DNA of 64,000 nucleotides from Chara braunii (lineage: Eukaryota; Streptophyta; Charophyceae; Charales; Characeae), in contig BFEA01000671.1 of NCBI GenBank assembly GCA_003427395.1, forward strand, positions 144,815-208,814, written 5' to 3'. This document shows positions 52,600 through 62,511 of the stretch, in pieces. The notes under the pieces are model-generated. The model was not told where the DNA came from, ran no database searches, and saw only the letters and a list, made by a program, of their open reading frames with translations. A program made the translations under genes and the position numbers. Numbering within the stretch: position 1 is the stretch's first letter; each line of letters starts with the position of its first letter.

Positions 52600-53095
52600 T
52601 GGCCGAATTCCTCTATCCTACTCGTCGTTGAAAAAAAGGATCTAGGAGTTCAAAGTAAATGCGAGCCGGCGGGTGATTAACCCCGAAACGAAAGAAGCCT
52701 ACGTGGCACGGGCCCTTTGTGGGTGTATTGCCCACCAACCGCGAGTCTGCTGCTGGAGGATTTGAGAGTGAGCATACCCGCTGGGACCCGAAAGCAGTAG
52801 GATTGTGCCTGGGCGGGGCGGCCCAGAGCACCGGGGACGAGTCTGTGACAGTACTGTCTGCGCGGTCATGTGAATATTTGCTATTGTCACAAAGGTCTGT
52901 ACTAGGGCCTACCTAGCCGAGGCTCAAGTTGTGGGCCTAGCAAGAGCGCGCAAGAGAACGTTGTGGCAAAGACCAACAGCGTTATTGGCGAACGAATCGT
53001 TCATCGGATTGAATATTGGGGCGAGAAACTACTTGAACCGCTTAGTAGCCGATTTCGTCAGAAGCTGCTCGTAGCGCTGCCAAGACCGGTTGTGC
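52600..53095 (+). pseudogene. Diverged 25S rRNA-like segment
   Basis: Follows the 5' third of plant 25S rRNA: cgtcgttgaaaa, ggatctaggagttc, tgcgagccggcgggtgatta, tacgtggcacgg, gagtgagcatacccgctggg acccgaaag, tgcctgggcggggcg, and after an inserted stretch aatcgttcatcggattg, then ggggcgagaaactacttgaa. The last block is the same one as in the fragments at 44355 and 44521. Heavily mutated, so an old rDNA relic. Confidence 0.7.
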
Positions 53096-54039
53096 ATACC
53101 GAGCTGCACTGATTACTGATGGGCGCCGTGTCGACGTTGGGATGAGCAGTGGGGCCGGGCGGAGCGCTAGGCTGAGATGACGGGTATGGTATGAAGGGAA
53201 GAAAGGGAAGAAGTGCGAAGGCAGCAGGCAGGTGAGGGCAGAATGAATCTGACCCGGAAATATCGTCGGGTGCCGTTGAAGTGAACGACGAGAGAGGGAT
53301 GGGTATGGCGGAAGGGATAGCGTCTACCTCCTTCATTCCTTAACGATTTTGAGTGAGGGAGTAGGCGATATCGGGGTTTTGCCCCAGGCGAGTGTGCTGG
53401 TTAGGTTAGTTTTGGTCGTAGGTTAGTAGATATGGAGGTAGAAGGGAAACGTGTGCGTGAATTTATCGTAAGTGATAGGCACGGTAGGAGTAGGAATCGA
53501 GATTTCGATCGACTCTTTATGGAAACGAGTGAGCCAAAGTGTAGGTTAGGGGTCTTCAACCATTCTGAATCGAATGGGAGAGTCAGTTCGGGCGTTGGGT
53601 CAGTAGAATGGGAGTTAGTAGCAGTTATGACCGCTTGAGAATGTCGGGGAGAAGAAGAAAAGCGAGACATGGCGGATCAACTAACTCACATCTCGCCCAT
53701 TCATGAGCAGAATCGATCAAGCGGAGGCTCAATCTTGAGGTTCTAAGGCACCACGAGGTGGATGGATGAGCCTGATTTGAAGTTTGAACATGATATTAGT
53801 CGCTGCCAGTGTAGTGAACTGCGCGGGGCTATCGGAAAAATGCGAATATGGCAGGGTCGAAAGGCAAGTGATTCACCCGATTCTTGTCGGAATTGAGTGA
53901 ACTAAAACTGTAGGTTGAGGTTTTTGTGGGCTGCGAGTCGCATGGTGTAGTTGGATTTGGGGGAGGATTTTTAGTTGTAGAGCTACAAAAAAAAGGGTGT
54001 CGCGCGAAACTATCGGGAGTTGCAGAGGGAGGAGCGGAG
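53096..54039. other. Non-coding stretch
   Basis: Frames on both strands are compositional. Resembles parts of 44650-45200 (gattc/gatcg-rich lines). No gene seen. Confidence 0.4.
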
Positions 54040-54110
54040 CAATGAGAAGGATGCTGAACCAGATGACCCTGTAAAAGGGAAACTGAAGTGGTGTTCACTT
54101 CGTGCACTGC
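54040..54110 (+). other. Segment shared with the ORF1 end before the second element copy
   Basis: caatgagaaggatgctgaac, then agatgaccctgtaaaaggga and ctgaagtgg/cacttcgtgcac match 61945-62015 almost base for base. At 61945 this encodes the C-terminal NEKDAGPDDPVKGN of the ORF1-like gene. Here only this tail remains. Both precede an inverted-repeat array and a Penelope-like ORF. Confidence 0.8.
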
Positions 54111-54409
54111 GCCGTGCTGCGAACAGAATCCCAAGACTGAAGATTGAAGTTGATGGCATGCTATGTGTACTTCTGGAACGAATTCACATTCTGGTGATCC
54201 TACTAGCCTGCCTCACAAGTGGTTAACGACCTACTGAAATTTCAGAATGAAAGATTCTGAAGTCTGTTAGCAGAGGTATGAAATCGTTGAAATGACATGA
54301 AGATACTTCAGGTCATTTCAGGATATTCATGTGGTTCGAAAGTCAGATTTTATGTTTTTTTTCGTTTTTTTTTTCGACTGTTTTTGTTTTGGTTCAACCG
54401 TCAACGTTG

Positions 54410-55975
54410 TTGTGTGCCACTTCAGATCATTTCAAGAGTTTCAGGAGGGAAACCTGAAACCTCTGAAATTACCTGAAGTGCCTGAAGCTTCTGAAAGCGG
54501 TTTCAGATCCTCTCATCCAAATTTTTGGATTGGGGCATCTGAAACCGTTTTCAGATTTTCAGCCACTTCAAGTCATTTTAGGAGTTTCGGGTGGGGAGAC
54601 CTGAAACCTCTGAAATGACCTGAAGTGGATGAAGCTTCTGAAAGTGGTTTCAGGTACCCCATCCAAATGCTTGGGTAGGGGGACCTGAAACCGCTTTCAG
54701 AATCTTCAACCACTTCATGTTATTTCAGGAGTTTCAGGCAGGGATACCTGAAACCTCTGAAATGTCATAAAGTGGTTCTAAAACCGTTTTCAAATTTTCA
54801 ACCACTTCAAGTCATTTCAGGAGTTTCGGGTGGGGAGACCTGAAACCTCTGAAATGATATGAAGTGGTTGAAGCTTCTGAAAGCGGTTTCAGGTCCCCCC
54901 GTCCAAATGCTTGGATGATGAGACCTGAAACTGCTTTCAGATTTTCAGCCACTTCAGATCATTTCAGGAGTTTCAAATTGAGAGACCTGAAACCTCTGAA
55001 ATAATCTGAAGTGGCTGAAGCTTCTGANNNNNAGAGTGGTTTCAGGTCCCCCCATCGAAATGGTTGGATGAGACATCTGAAACCGCTTTCAGATTTTCAG
55101 CCACTTCAGATCATTTCAGGAGTTTCACGTGGGGAGACCTGAAACCTCTGAAATGATATGAAGTGGTCGAAGCTTCTGAAAGCGGTTTCAGGTCCCCCCG
55201 TCCAAGTGCTTGGATGGGGGGACCTGAAACTGTTTTCAGAAGCTTCAACCACTTCATATCATTTTAGGAGTTTCAGATGGAGAGACCTGAAACCTCTGAA
55301 ATGATTTGAAGTGGCTGAAGCTTCTGAAAGTGGTTTCCGGTCCCCTTATCCAAATGGTTGGATGGGGGCATCTGAAACCTCTTTCATATTTTCAGCCACT
55401 TCAGATCATTTTAGGAGTTTCGGTTGGGGAGACCTGAAACCTCTGAAATGATATGAAGTGGCTGAAGCTTCTGAAAACAGTTTCAGGTCCCATTGTCCAA
55501 ATGCTTGGATGGGGGGACATGAAACCGCTTTCAGAAGCTCCAGCCACTTCATATTATTTCAGGAGTTTCAGATGGAGAGACCTGAAACCTCTAAAATGAT
55601 CTGAAGTGGCTGAAGCTTCTGAAGGTGGTTTCAGGTCCCCCCATCCAGATGGTTGGATGGGGGTTTCTGAAACCGCTTTCAGATTTTCAGCGATTTTATA
55701 TCATTTCAGGAGTTTCAAGTGGGGAGACCAGAAACCTCTGAAATTATTTGAAGTCGCAGAAGCTTCTCAAAGAGGTTTCAGGTCCCCTCGTCCAAATGCT
55801 TGGATGGGGGGACCTGAAACTGCTTTCATATTTTCAGCCACTTCATATCATTGCAGGAGTTTCAGATGGAGAAACCTCGAACCTCTAAAATGATCTGAAG
55901 TGGCTGACGCTTCTGAAAGTGGTTTCAGGTTCCCCCGTCCAAATGTTTGGATGGGCATACTATGGGGAGCTGAAA
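54410..55975. repeat. ~148-bp tandem array of near-palindromic units
   Basis: About ten units marked by acctgaaacctctgaaatga at 54599, 54748, 54838, 54985, 55137, 55288, 55432, 55580, 55728 and 55874. Most spacings are 144-152 bases, with one short unit of 90. Each unit has arms ctgaagtggctgaagcttct, then gtttcaggtc and cccatccaaa, followed by their inverses around a short centre, so each can fold into a long hairpin. A five-base gap (N) is at 55028-55032. Confidence 0.9.
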
Positions 55976-56059
55976 AAGGACCTGAAAATATTACGAGTTG
56001 TTAACCTTCTCTCGCCTGCTTTCGATTCTGGCTTAGGCTACCTAGCAACAAATGAGAAA

Positions 56060-58747
56060 AGCTGGTTAATGGACGAAAGTATCTTTATGTGCTCATGTCA
56101 TTACTTCATAAGGTTGTGTATGTAGGAAAGACCATCAGGTCACTACATGTACGGTGGACTGGACACTGTAGGGTTACAAAGAGCACTAGTAACAAGAAAG
56201 TTTATGCATGGTTGCGTAAGGTCGGTACTGAGCCTTACGTCCCAATTCTGATTTGGTTTGGGAATGGATCGACGATTGATTTTGTTGAACAAACAGTGAT
56301 TAACGATTGTAACCCTGACTTAAATGCGCGTGGCACTAAGCGTGGGAAGAATGCACGAAGAACCCGTGGCCAGAAGAAGCCACACACCCGACGCCAAACA
56401 CCCTCTCTTATCGAACCCCTGTTTTTTTACTGTCCTGCTGTTAATATTAAACACGACCCGGACTTACTCAAGATTTTAAAGCTCATTATGAAACGCAGAG
56501 CTAAACAAGGAATAAAAACCACAAATAACGCAGGTGGAAAATAGCTTAAGGCATGGCGATTGGTTGGGTTACTCTTTGGGTTTTCCAAAGTTGAGATTCA
56601 AAGTTGAGATTGGCGGTGTGAGAATGTTGTTGAAGGATGCGAAGAAAGGCATTGAGCGTGACAGTGCGATGCGTATTGTTGATGTAATTCGTACAAAGAT
56701 AAAAACCGACTTACTAAAGCATGAACTCATAACATTACTCAAAGCTCCTTGGAAGTGTCGGGATTTGTATAAACGGGATTTAAATGAATTAATTGAATTA
56801 AATAACGCAGTAAAAACTGTTAATCAGCATCGTGGCAGGCAAATTATTCGCAGCGTTCTCACGAATGTTTTCAAGAAGAAATTTGGAATTAACCCTCAGG
56901 TAAAGGTGACTGTTAACTTACCAATTTGTACTACTATCGATAAAAGGGAGGTTGAGATTGAAGTAAAGATATAGATTGTGGATAACATCCGACCGCAATC
57001 ATTGGGTAACCTGTATGCGAAGAGAACCAAGACTGTATGGCTCAGAGCTAAATCAGTCGGGGATCTGTTGCATAACCACAAGTCGTATGCACGACAATCC
57101 AGTTTTTACTGTGTTTGTGCTGACTTTGATTTGCCCAAAATTAACGAGCATGCTGCGGTGAAACTCAGTGAAGTGGCTGGTGTACATCCGTTCTTGTTTA
57201 ATGCTAAGAACGTCCCTTTTCCTAGTTCTATAGCAAACCAAAATGTGATTGATGTTGCTTGCAATAACGCTCTCGATGGACTGCAAATAATGGGCCTGGT
57301 CAGCTCGGAGCTGCGCATTGATTATTTGCGAGTGTCGCGACCTGGTGAAAAAATGCAAGAAGGATGCGTTCTGAGCGAATACGTTAAAGACGTGCAAAAA
57401 ACACTTGATGGCTTGGTTCGATCTCCGCTCGATCGAAACACAAGCGAGACCTGGCTTGAATGTCCCATATCATATGAGGCAGGCCTGAAGAAGATGTTCT
57501 TAAAGAATGAGAACTATGAAACCCTGCTAACTGAAAAGCAAGGTGTTTTGCTCGCAATGGAAAAAAAATATAAAACCGCAGGGCTTCACCAAATTCGGGG
57601 TTGGGATGGCAATGATGACCTGCAACATGCATATATCCTTTCCAAAGAAAAAGATAAATGCAAAAAGCGGCCCATCATTCCATCTTATCTCAGTCCATTT
57701 AGGGCAGCGTCAGGTTGTATGTCCACTACTCTTAATGAACTGATACGGAAAATAAACGAACCGCATTTTAACTAAAGTTTCATGGATGCATTAAAGAATG
57801 AGATCGCTAAGATTAACAAAAGACCTGAGGTGAAGAATGAAAAACTTGGTATCGTCGTCCACATGTACGATATCAAGGAGATGTTCACGCAACTTCCACA
57901 TGCTGAAATTTTGAAAGTTGTTTCCTGGATTGTTGATTGGTTTTGTGCTAAATCGATTAGATGGATCAGGGTTAACCCTCGAAAGAAAGATGCATACTTT
58001 GGTAAGTCACACGGGAAAACCGGGTGGAAATTAATCTGATTAAAAACCTTGGTCACGCTAACCGAATTTCTACTAAACAACATCTACTTTTGCGTAGCCA
58101 ATATTGTGCTACGTCGGAAGAAGGGAATTCCCACGGGGGGCAGGGTAAGTCCACCGTTAGCATGTGTGATGTGCATGTTAGCTAAGAACCAGTTTTTTAG
58201 GTCTCTGGATGCGGACCAAAGAATAGTTATGGGAAAAAGATACATTGACGATTTATTGGTTATTGCACTATTTCGAAAGGATGAGCAGCCTAGAACTGAA
58301 AAGGTACTCGATAAGGTGACGCTCTCCTATCCAGAGGGACTAATACTCGAATGTATGGACTTGGGTAGCGGCGTTTTGGACTTCCTTGAAACCAGTCTGT
58401 TGGTATGTGGGGCGAAGACCATGCTGATGTCCCATAAGTTAAAAAACGCGGGGACAATATGGGACAACACGCCACTCCAATTTCGGACGTACAAAGACTT
58501 TTCTTCATATGGGCCCCGTACGAGCAAATTCGTCATTATTGTGAACGTGATCCTGCGCATTGCGCAGAACTCAAATACGAATGGACTTACATGCTGTAAG
58601 ATCCTCACGTTGTGCGAAGAACTTAAAAAGAGCAATTACCCAAGGAAGGTGGTAATTGCGGGACTGCAATGGATGCAACGTAGGACCAAATCAATCTTCT
58701 GGCAAGAAATGCTTGAGGCGGCACGATTCGTCCATTCTGGAAGTTAA
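56060..58747 (+). pseudogene. Penelope-like element 1: GIY-YIG nuclease then reverse transcriptase
   Basis: A retroelement protein with domains in the order nuclease-RT. Nuclease: KVVYVGKTIRSLHVRWTGHC (GIY-YIG box and Arg helix), FVEQTVINDCNPDLN with its Glu, then a basic stretch. Linker with YCVCADFD, a CxC motif at 57110-57118. RT: KKRPIIPSYLSPFR, motif A VVHMYDIKEMFTQLP, RRKKGIPTGGRVSPPLACVM, catalytic YIDD at 58241-58252, then the thumb to 58747. This order defines the permuted Naiad/Chlamys group of Penelope-like elements. Breaks: frameshift near 56090, stop at 56542, a 13-bp tandem duplication (56586-56611) that shifts the frame, and in-frame stops at 56972, 57773 and 58037. Confidence 0.9.
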
Positions 58748-59340
58748 TGCATTAAGGGCCTTTTCAAGTCCGAGTACAGTAAATACAGGGAAACAGGTCA
58801 TTTACCTGAACGACAAAGACGGCACGTTCTAAGAAGCTTAAAGTTAAATCTACAGTGGATGTTTTTTTTCTCTGTTTGAACTCGACATATACCGAGTCAA
58901 GACGGACAAAGTAGTAAGATTTTATGAGTCGGTGATGAACACTGAGTAGGATTCAGTTATTCCGTAAAGTAAGTGTCCTCGGTTCATGACCAAGTACAGG
59001 TGAAAGAGAATGGCGCGATTTGTGTTGCGTGAGGTTAAAAAGCCACAGTGGTTATTTTCGACCGATCGGATTCGGCCTGCGCCGAGTCGAAAAGAAGTAA
59101 GATTTTGATCCTGAGAGGGTGATCTATCTCGAGAAATGCATTCCGATCGCGTGAACAGCCATGGCCGTGAGTTTATCGGAACCTGGCTTGGAAACAAGCC
59201 CAATCCATTTTTTTCGAGGTTACGAATAGACGAGTGCATCGGAACCTGGCGTGGAAACAAGCCTTATCCATTTCAGGCTATGAAAGGTCGAGTGGTTTGC
59301 TGCACAGTAACGCGGCAAGAATATGAATCAGGTTAGATCC
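58748..59340. other. 3' region of Penelope-like copy 1, with internal repeats
   Basis: 58852-58922 and 59047-59107 are diverged copies (cagtgg ... ccgagtc ... agtaagatttt). 59175-59210 and 59238-59273 are near-identical 36-base copies starting atcggaacctggc, 63 bases apart. Probably the element's 3' untranslated part; its end is not defined. Confidence 0.5.
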
Positions 59341-60346
59341 CCGTTCTCCTGGCTTTTAAGTAGTGATATTATTACTATTATGTTTTTTTAAATTGCTTTG
59401 AAACTCGTATGGGGATAGAACAATAGGATTCATAGGGTATAAAGTATGAGCTATTGCAGTAGTTTCTTACCTCAATCTGAGTGGCGGATGAGTACAAGGG
59501 TTGAGAACCCTGGCGGTGTGAGATCAGGGTGATGTCGCAGAGAAGTTGATTTCGCCATGATAGTAAAACTCATGTCATCTTCTTCATTTTGAGTTCAATT
59601 GTTTTCTGATGATCTAGAACCCTAGACTCGACCTTGTCGTGGCTTAACGAGCCTACGGCGCCGATCTCTCCTCGCTGAATCTTCTTTCACTTTTCTGAAA
59701 AGTCACGAGTGTGAAATAGTGCTTATCAGTCGTTTGTTGATTATTCGATTGTTCGATTGTTCGACTTTCGAGTGTATGAATTTTCGACCTCTTAATAATT
59801 CTTATGATTCTTCGATGATTTAAAGACGAGTTTTCAATATTTTCGCTGTAATCTTGTCATAATTATGTTTCCACTCTTGTCCTTCGGCTCTTGGATATCG
59901 CGATACGGTTTCACTATTTTGCTTCTCCTTTCAGTATCTCTTGAATGCATGACGGTTTTCTCTCTTTCAAATCCATCCACTGGATGCCGATGATTGTCAC
60001 TCGTACCTCTCGTGGTGCTGATATGGTATACCGCTCATGAGGCGGATACACCACCAATCATTAGTGGAGCCGACCATTCGATTAACTACGGAACACCGTA
60101 TGACATTTGGCGCCTTCGATCCTATGCCTTCATATCGGCATACCGGTACCAGTCAGTTCGCTGATCACCGGTAGCGTTACGAAGGAGGGGGCGCAGCGGC
60201 TTGTGCGACCAAGACTGCTTGAACCGAACGAGACTGCAAGTTGAAGACGCCTCTAGGCGAAGATCGGGACAAGAGAAGTTCCGACGCACGGGAACAACGA
60301 GGCAACGTGGCGAGCCGGTCGCAAGAGGAGGGTAAACATACAGGGC
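59341..60346. other. Non-coding stretch
   Basis: No frame of note. tttggcgcc at 60106-60114 resembles the first bases of the tRNA-Asp primer site seen elsewhere, but the match stops there. A short inverted repeat ataccgctcatgaggcggat lies near 60028. Confidence 0.4.
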
Positions 60347-60436
60347 ATGTTGTTTTGGGCGTGGTGGAGTGAATATCGCTTTACTAGTAGAACCGAAGGG
60401 AGTTGGGCCATTGGTTGTAGCCTTGGGTGCGGATTA

Positions 60437-61990
60437 GCGCTCGGAATAGCACTGTATCGTATGTCTGGGCGAGGGAGAGGTAAAGCAGGCGGGCGACGGG
60501 GCCGCTGGTCTAACTGTGGATGTTATTGGATGGAGGGCAACAGTGTGAATCCTGGTGGAGGACAACCAGCTGCTACGAATCCAGTCCAGTACAGCGGGAG
60601 CAGTCCTGCGACGAACGTATATCCACTGGGTGTGAACCCGACACAGTTCACCACCACATTCCAGGCACCAGCTGGAATGTCTGTTATGGGGCCGACTACA
60701 GTTCCGAACATGGCGCCTCCAACTCCAGTGCAGTACCAGGCGGTCGCCCCGACAGTTAACCCGTGGAGTATGCCACCATGGTAGAACACTGGCCAATGGC
60801 CGGTGAATGGGCAGTGGGTGGGACAGCCTCCCAATCTGCAGCCTGTAAGCAATCAGCAGCAGAGCAATAAGGCGCACCAACAACCTTCGAGTCAGCAAGC
60901 AACAGTTCCACACAGTACAGGGAATGGAAGCAATACCAGGAAGGGCCCAACTGCGAATGCCTTCCCCGGCCCAGGGAATCGGGCGTACTTCACGAAAGAG
61001 TATATGAATATTCTAGAGGACATTAAGTTGAATAAAGTTGTTGAAGACGCCCGGAAGAAGATCGCCAGTGGGAGACGTGGAGGCTTGCGAAATTGGGGCC
61101 TGCCTAATGAAGGCAGCAGATCTGAAGTGCGATCTGCTGACAAGGTGCGGTCTGCCGATAAGAGTGATGAGATGAAAGCTTGGGTGACGACGACACTTGG
61201 CGACTCACTGAAGTTAATCACGGAGAAGCTCCGGAAGGTGGATCACAGAGCTAAGCTTGCGATAGCTGAGAAGGATGAACTCATCAGGCTGCGCGAGGCG
61301 AAGGTTCAGTTAGAGAAAGGAAGTAAAGATTCGGCTAGTAATAAGAAGAGGAAGAGAGGAGGGGAATGCACCCCAGTAGCCAACTCACCTCGTGTGAACC
61401 GTGTGAAGTCCCGCACAGGAACGGGCAACAAGACCAAGTCGCGCTCGAAGAGGATCGTGGTATCGTCGGACGAAGAAGATAGCGGTACGGTGAAGCAGAA
61501 TCTTCAACCAAAGATGGATTCGAGCAGCGAATTGTCGGATATCAAAACAATGTTAGCAGCCCTCCTGCAACGGATCGGCAACGCGAAAGGGAAGGCACCT
61601 GTCATTGCACTGAAGCCTGTAAAAGTTGAAGCATGTAAGGAAGAGGAGGGGGGCAAAGACGTGGATGTAGTGCAGAACGAACCTCTTGACGAAGAAGAGG
61701 AAGAAAATGACGAAGGAGGGTTAGCCGCATACATGAAGATGCGACAAGAATTTTACAGCTCGTTACATTACACTCACGTACAAGAACTCTACAAGCAAAA
61801 GAATATACAGTATTTTCGGAAGGATGCAGGAGCTTGGGAGCTCGCAAGGTTGGACCTGCAGGAATACGCCAACCTATTGAAGGAGGAGAAGCCAGTGCAT
61901 TGTGCTGAATCATTTCGACCCACCACGTCCTTCTCCAATGGGACCAATGAGAAGGACGCTGGACCAGATGACCCTGTAAAGGGAAACTGA
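60437..61990 (+). pseudogene. ORF1-like protein upstream of Penelope-like copy 2
   Basis: One reading phase with a single stop at 60782-60784 (W-stop-N). A Met within the frame at about 60461 starts MSGRGRGKAGGRRGRW, an RGG-like basic leader. It is followed by a Pro/Gly/Gln/Asn-rich region (to about residue 160), a helical part (YFTKEYMNILEDIKLNKVVE), a coiled coil (KLAIAEKDELIRLREAKVQL), a nuclear-signal-like KKRKRGG, an acidic run (EEEEENDEGG) and a last helix, ending GPDDPVKGN. No zinc knuckle or protease. Layout is like a Gag or LINE-type ORF1. Its last 60 bases recur before element copy 1 (54040-54110). Confidence 0.6.
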
Positions 61991-62049
61991 AGTGGGGTTC
62001 ACTTCGTGCACGGGGTGGACTGAACACTGAGAGAAGGTTAACAACAGTC

Positions 62050-62505
62050 GTATTTCTCATCACCACTCATCACCACTTCAGGACACCCTTCACCATTTTA
62101 GGATGCAGCTTGCCTAAATAGGTGGTTTTCACGGTCTTCGGACCTTTCACCACTTCATAACCATTCAAGTCTGAAAATCCTGAATGATCTCGAAGTGGTG
62201 AAAGTTCCGAAGACCCTGAAAACCACATGTTCAGGCAGGCTGCATCCTCAAGTGGTGAAGGTGGTTTTCATGGTCTTCGGATATTTCACCACTTCAAGCT
62301 AATTCAGGATTTTCAAACTGCCTAAAACTCTCACTTGACCACTTCAAGACAACCTTCACCACTTCAGGATGCAACCTGCCTAAATAGGTGGTTTTCAAGG
62401 TCTTCGGACCTTTTACCACTTCATGACCATTCAAGATTTTCAGACTTCCCAAAACTCTCACTTCAGAATTTTCATTCCTGAATTTTCAGCTACCCGATAA
62501 CCGCT
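62050..62505. repeat. Inverted-repeat block before Penelope-like copy 2
   Basis: Lines such as ggtggttttcacggtcttcg and gaccttcaccactt occur in both orientations: gtcttcggacctttcaccac pairs with gtggtgaaagttccgaagac, and aggcaggctgcatcct with aggatgcarcttgcct. Same position relative to the RT gene as the 54410-55975 array, and the same ccacttca core words, but a different unit. Confidence 0.8.
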
Positions 62506-62511
62506 TGTGTG

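Noticed and set aside
52415-52680. Overlapping plus-strand frames of 76 residues
   Set aside because: They lie over diverged 25S rRNA-like and repeat sequence.
54410-55975. CRISPR-like array
   Set aside because: Units are long, abut each other without unique spacers, and are palindromic; the setting is eukaryotic.
60106-60125. tRNA-Asp primer site on the plus strand before the ORF1-like gene
   Set aside because: Only the first seven or so bases match; no LTR pair seen.
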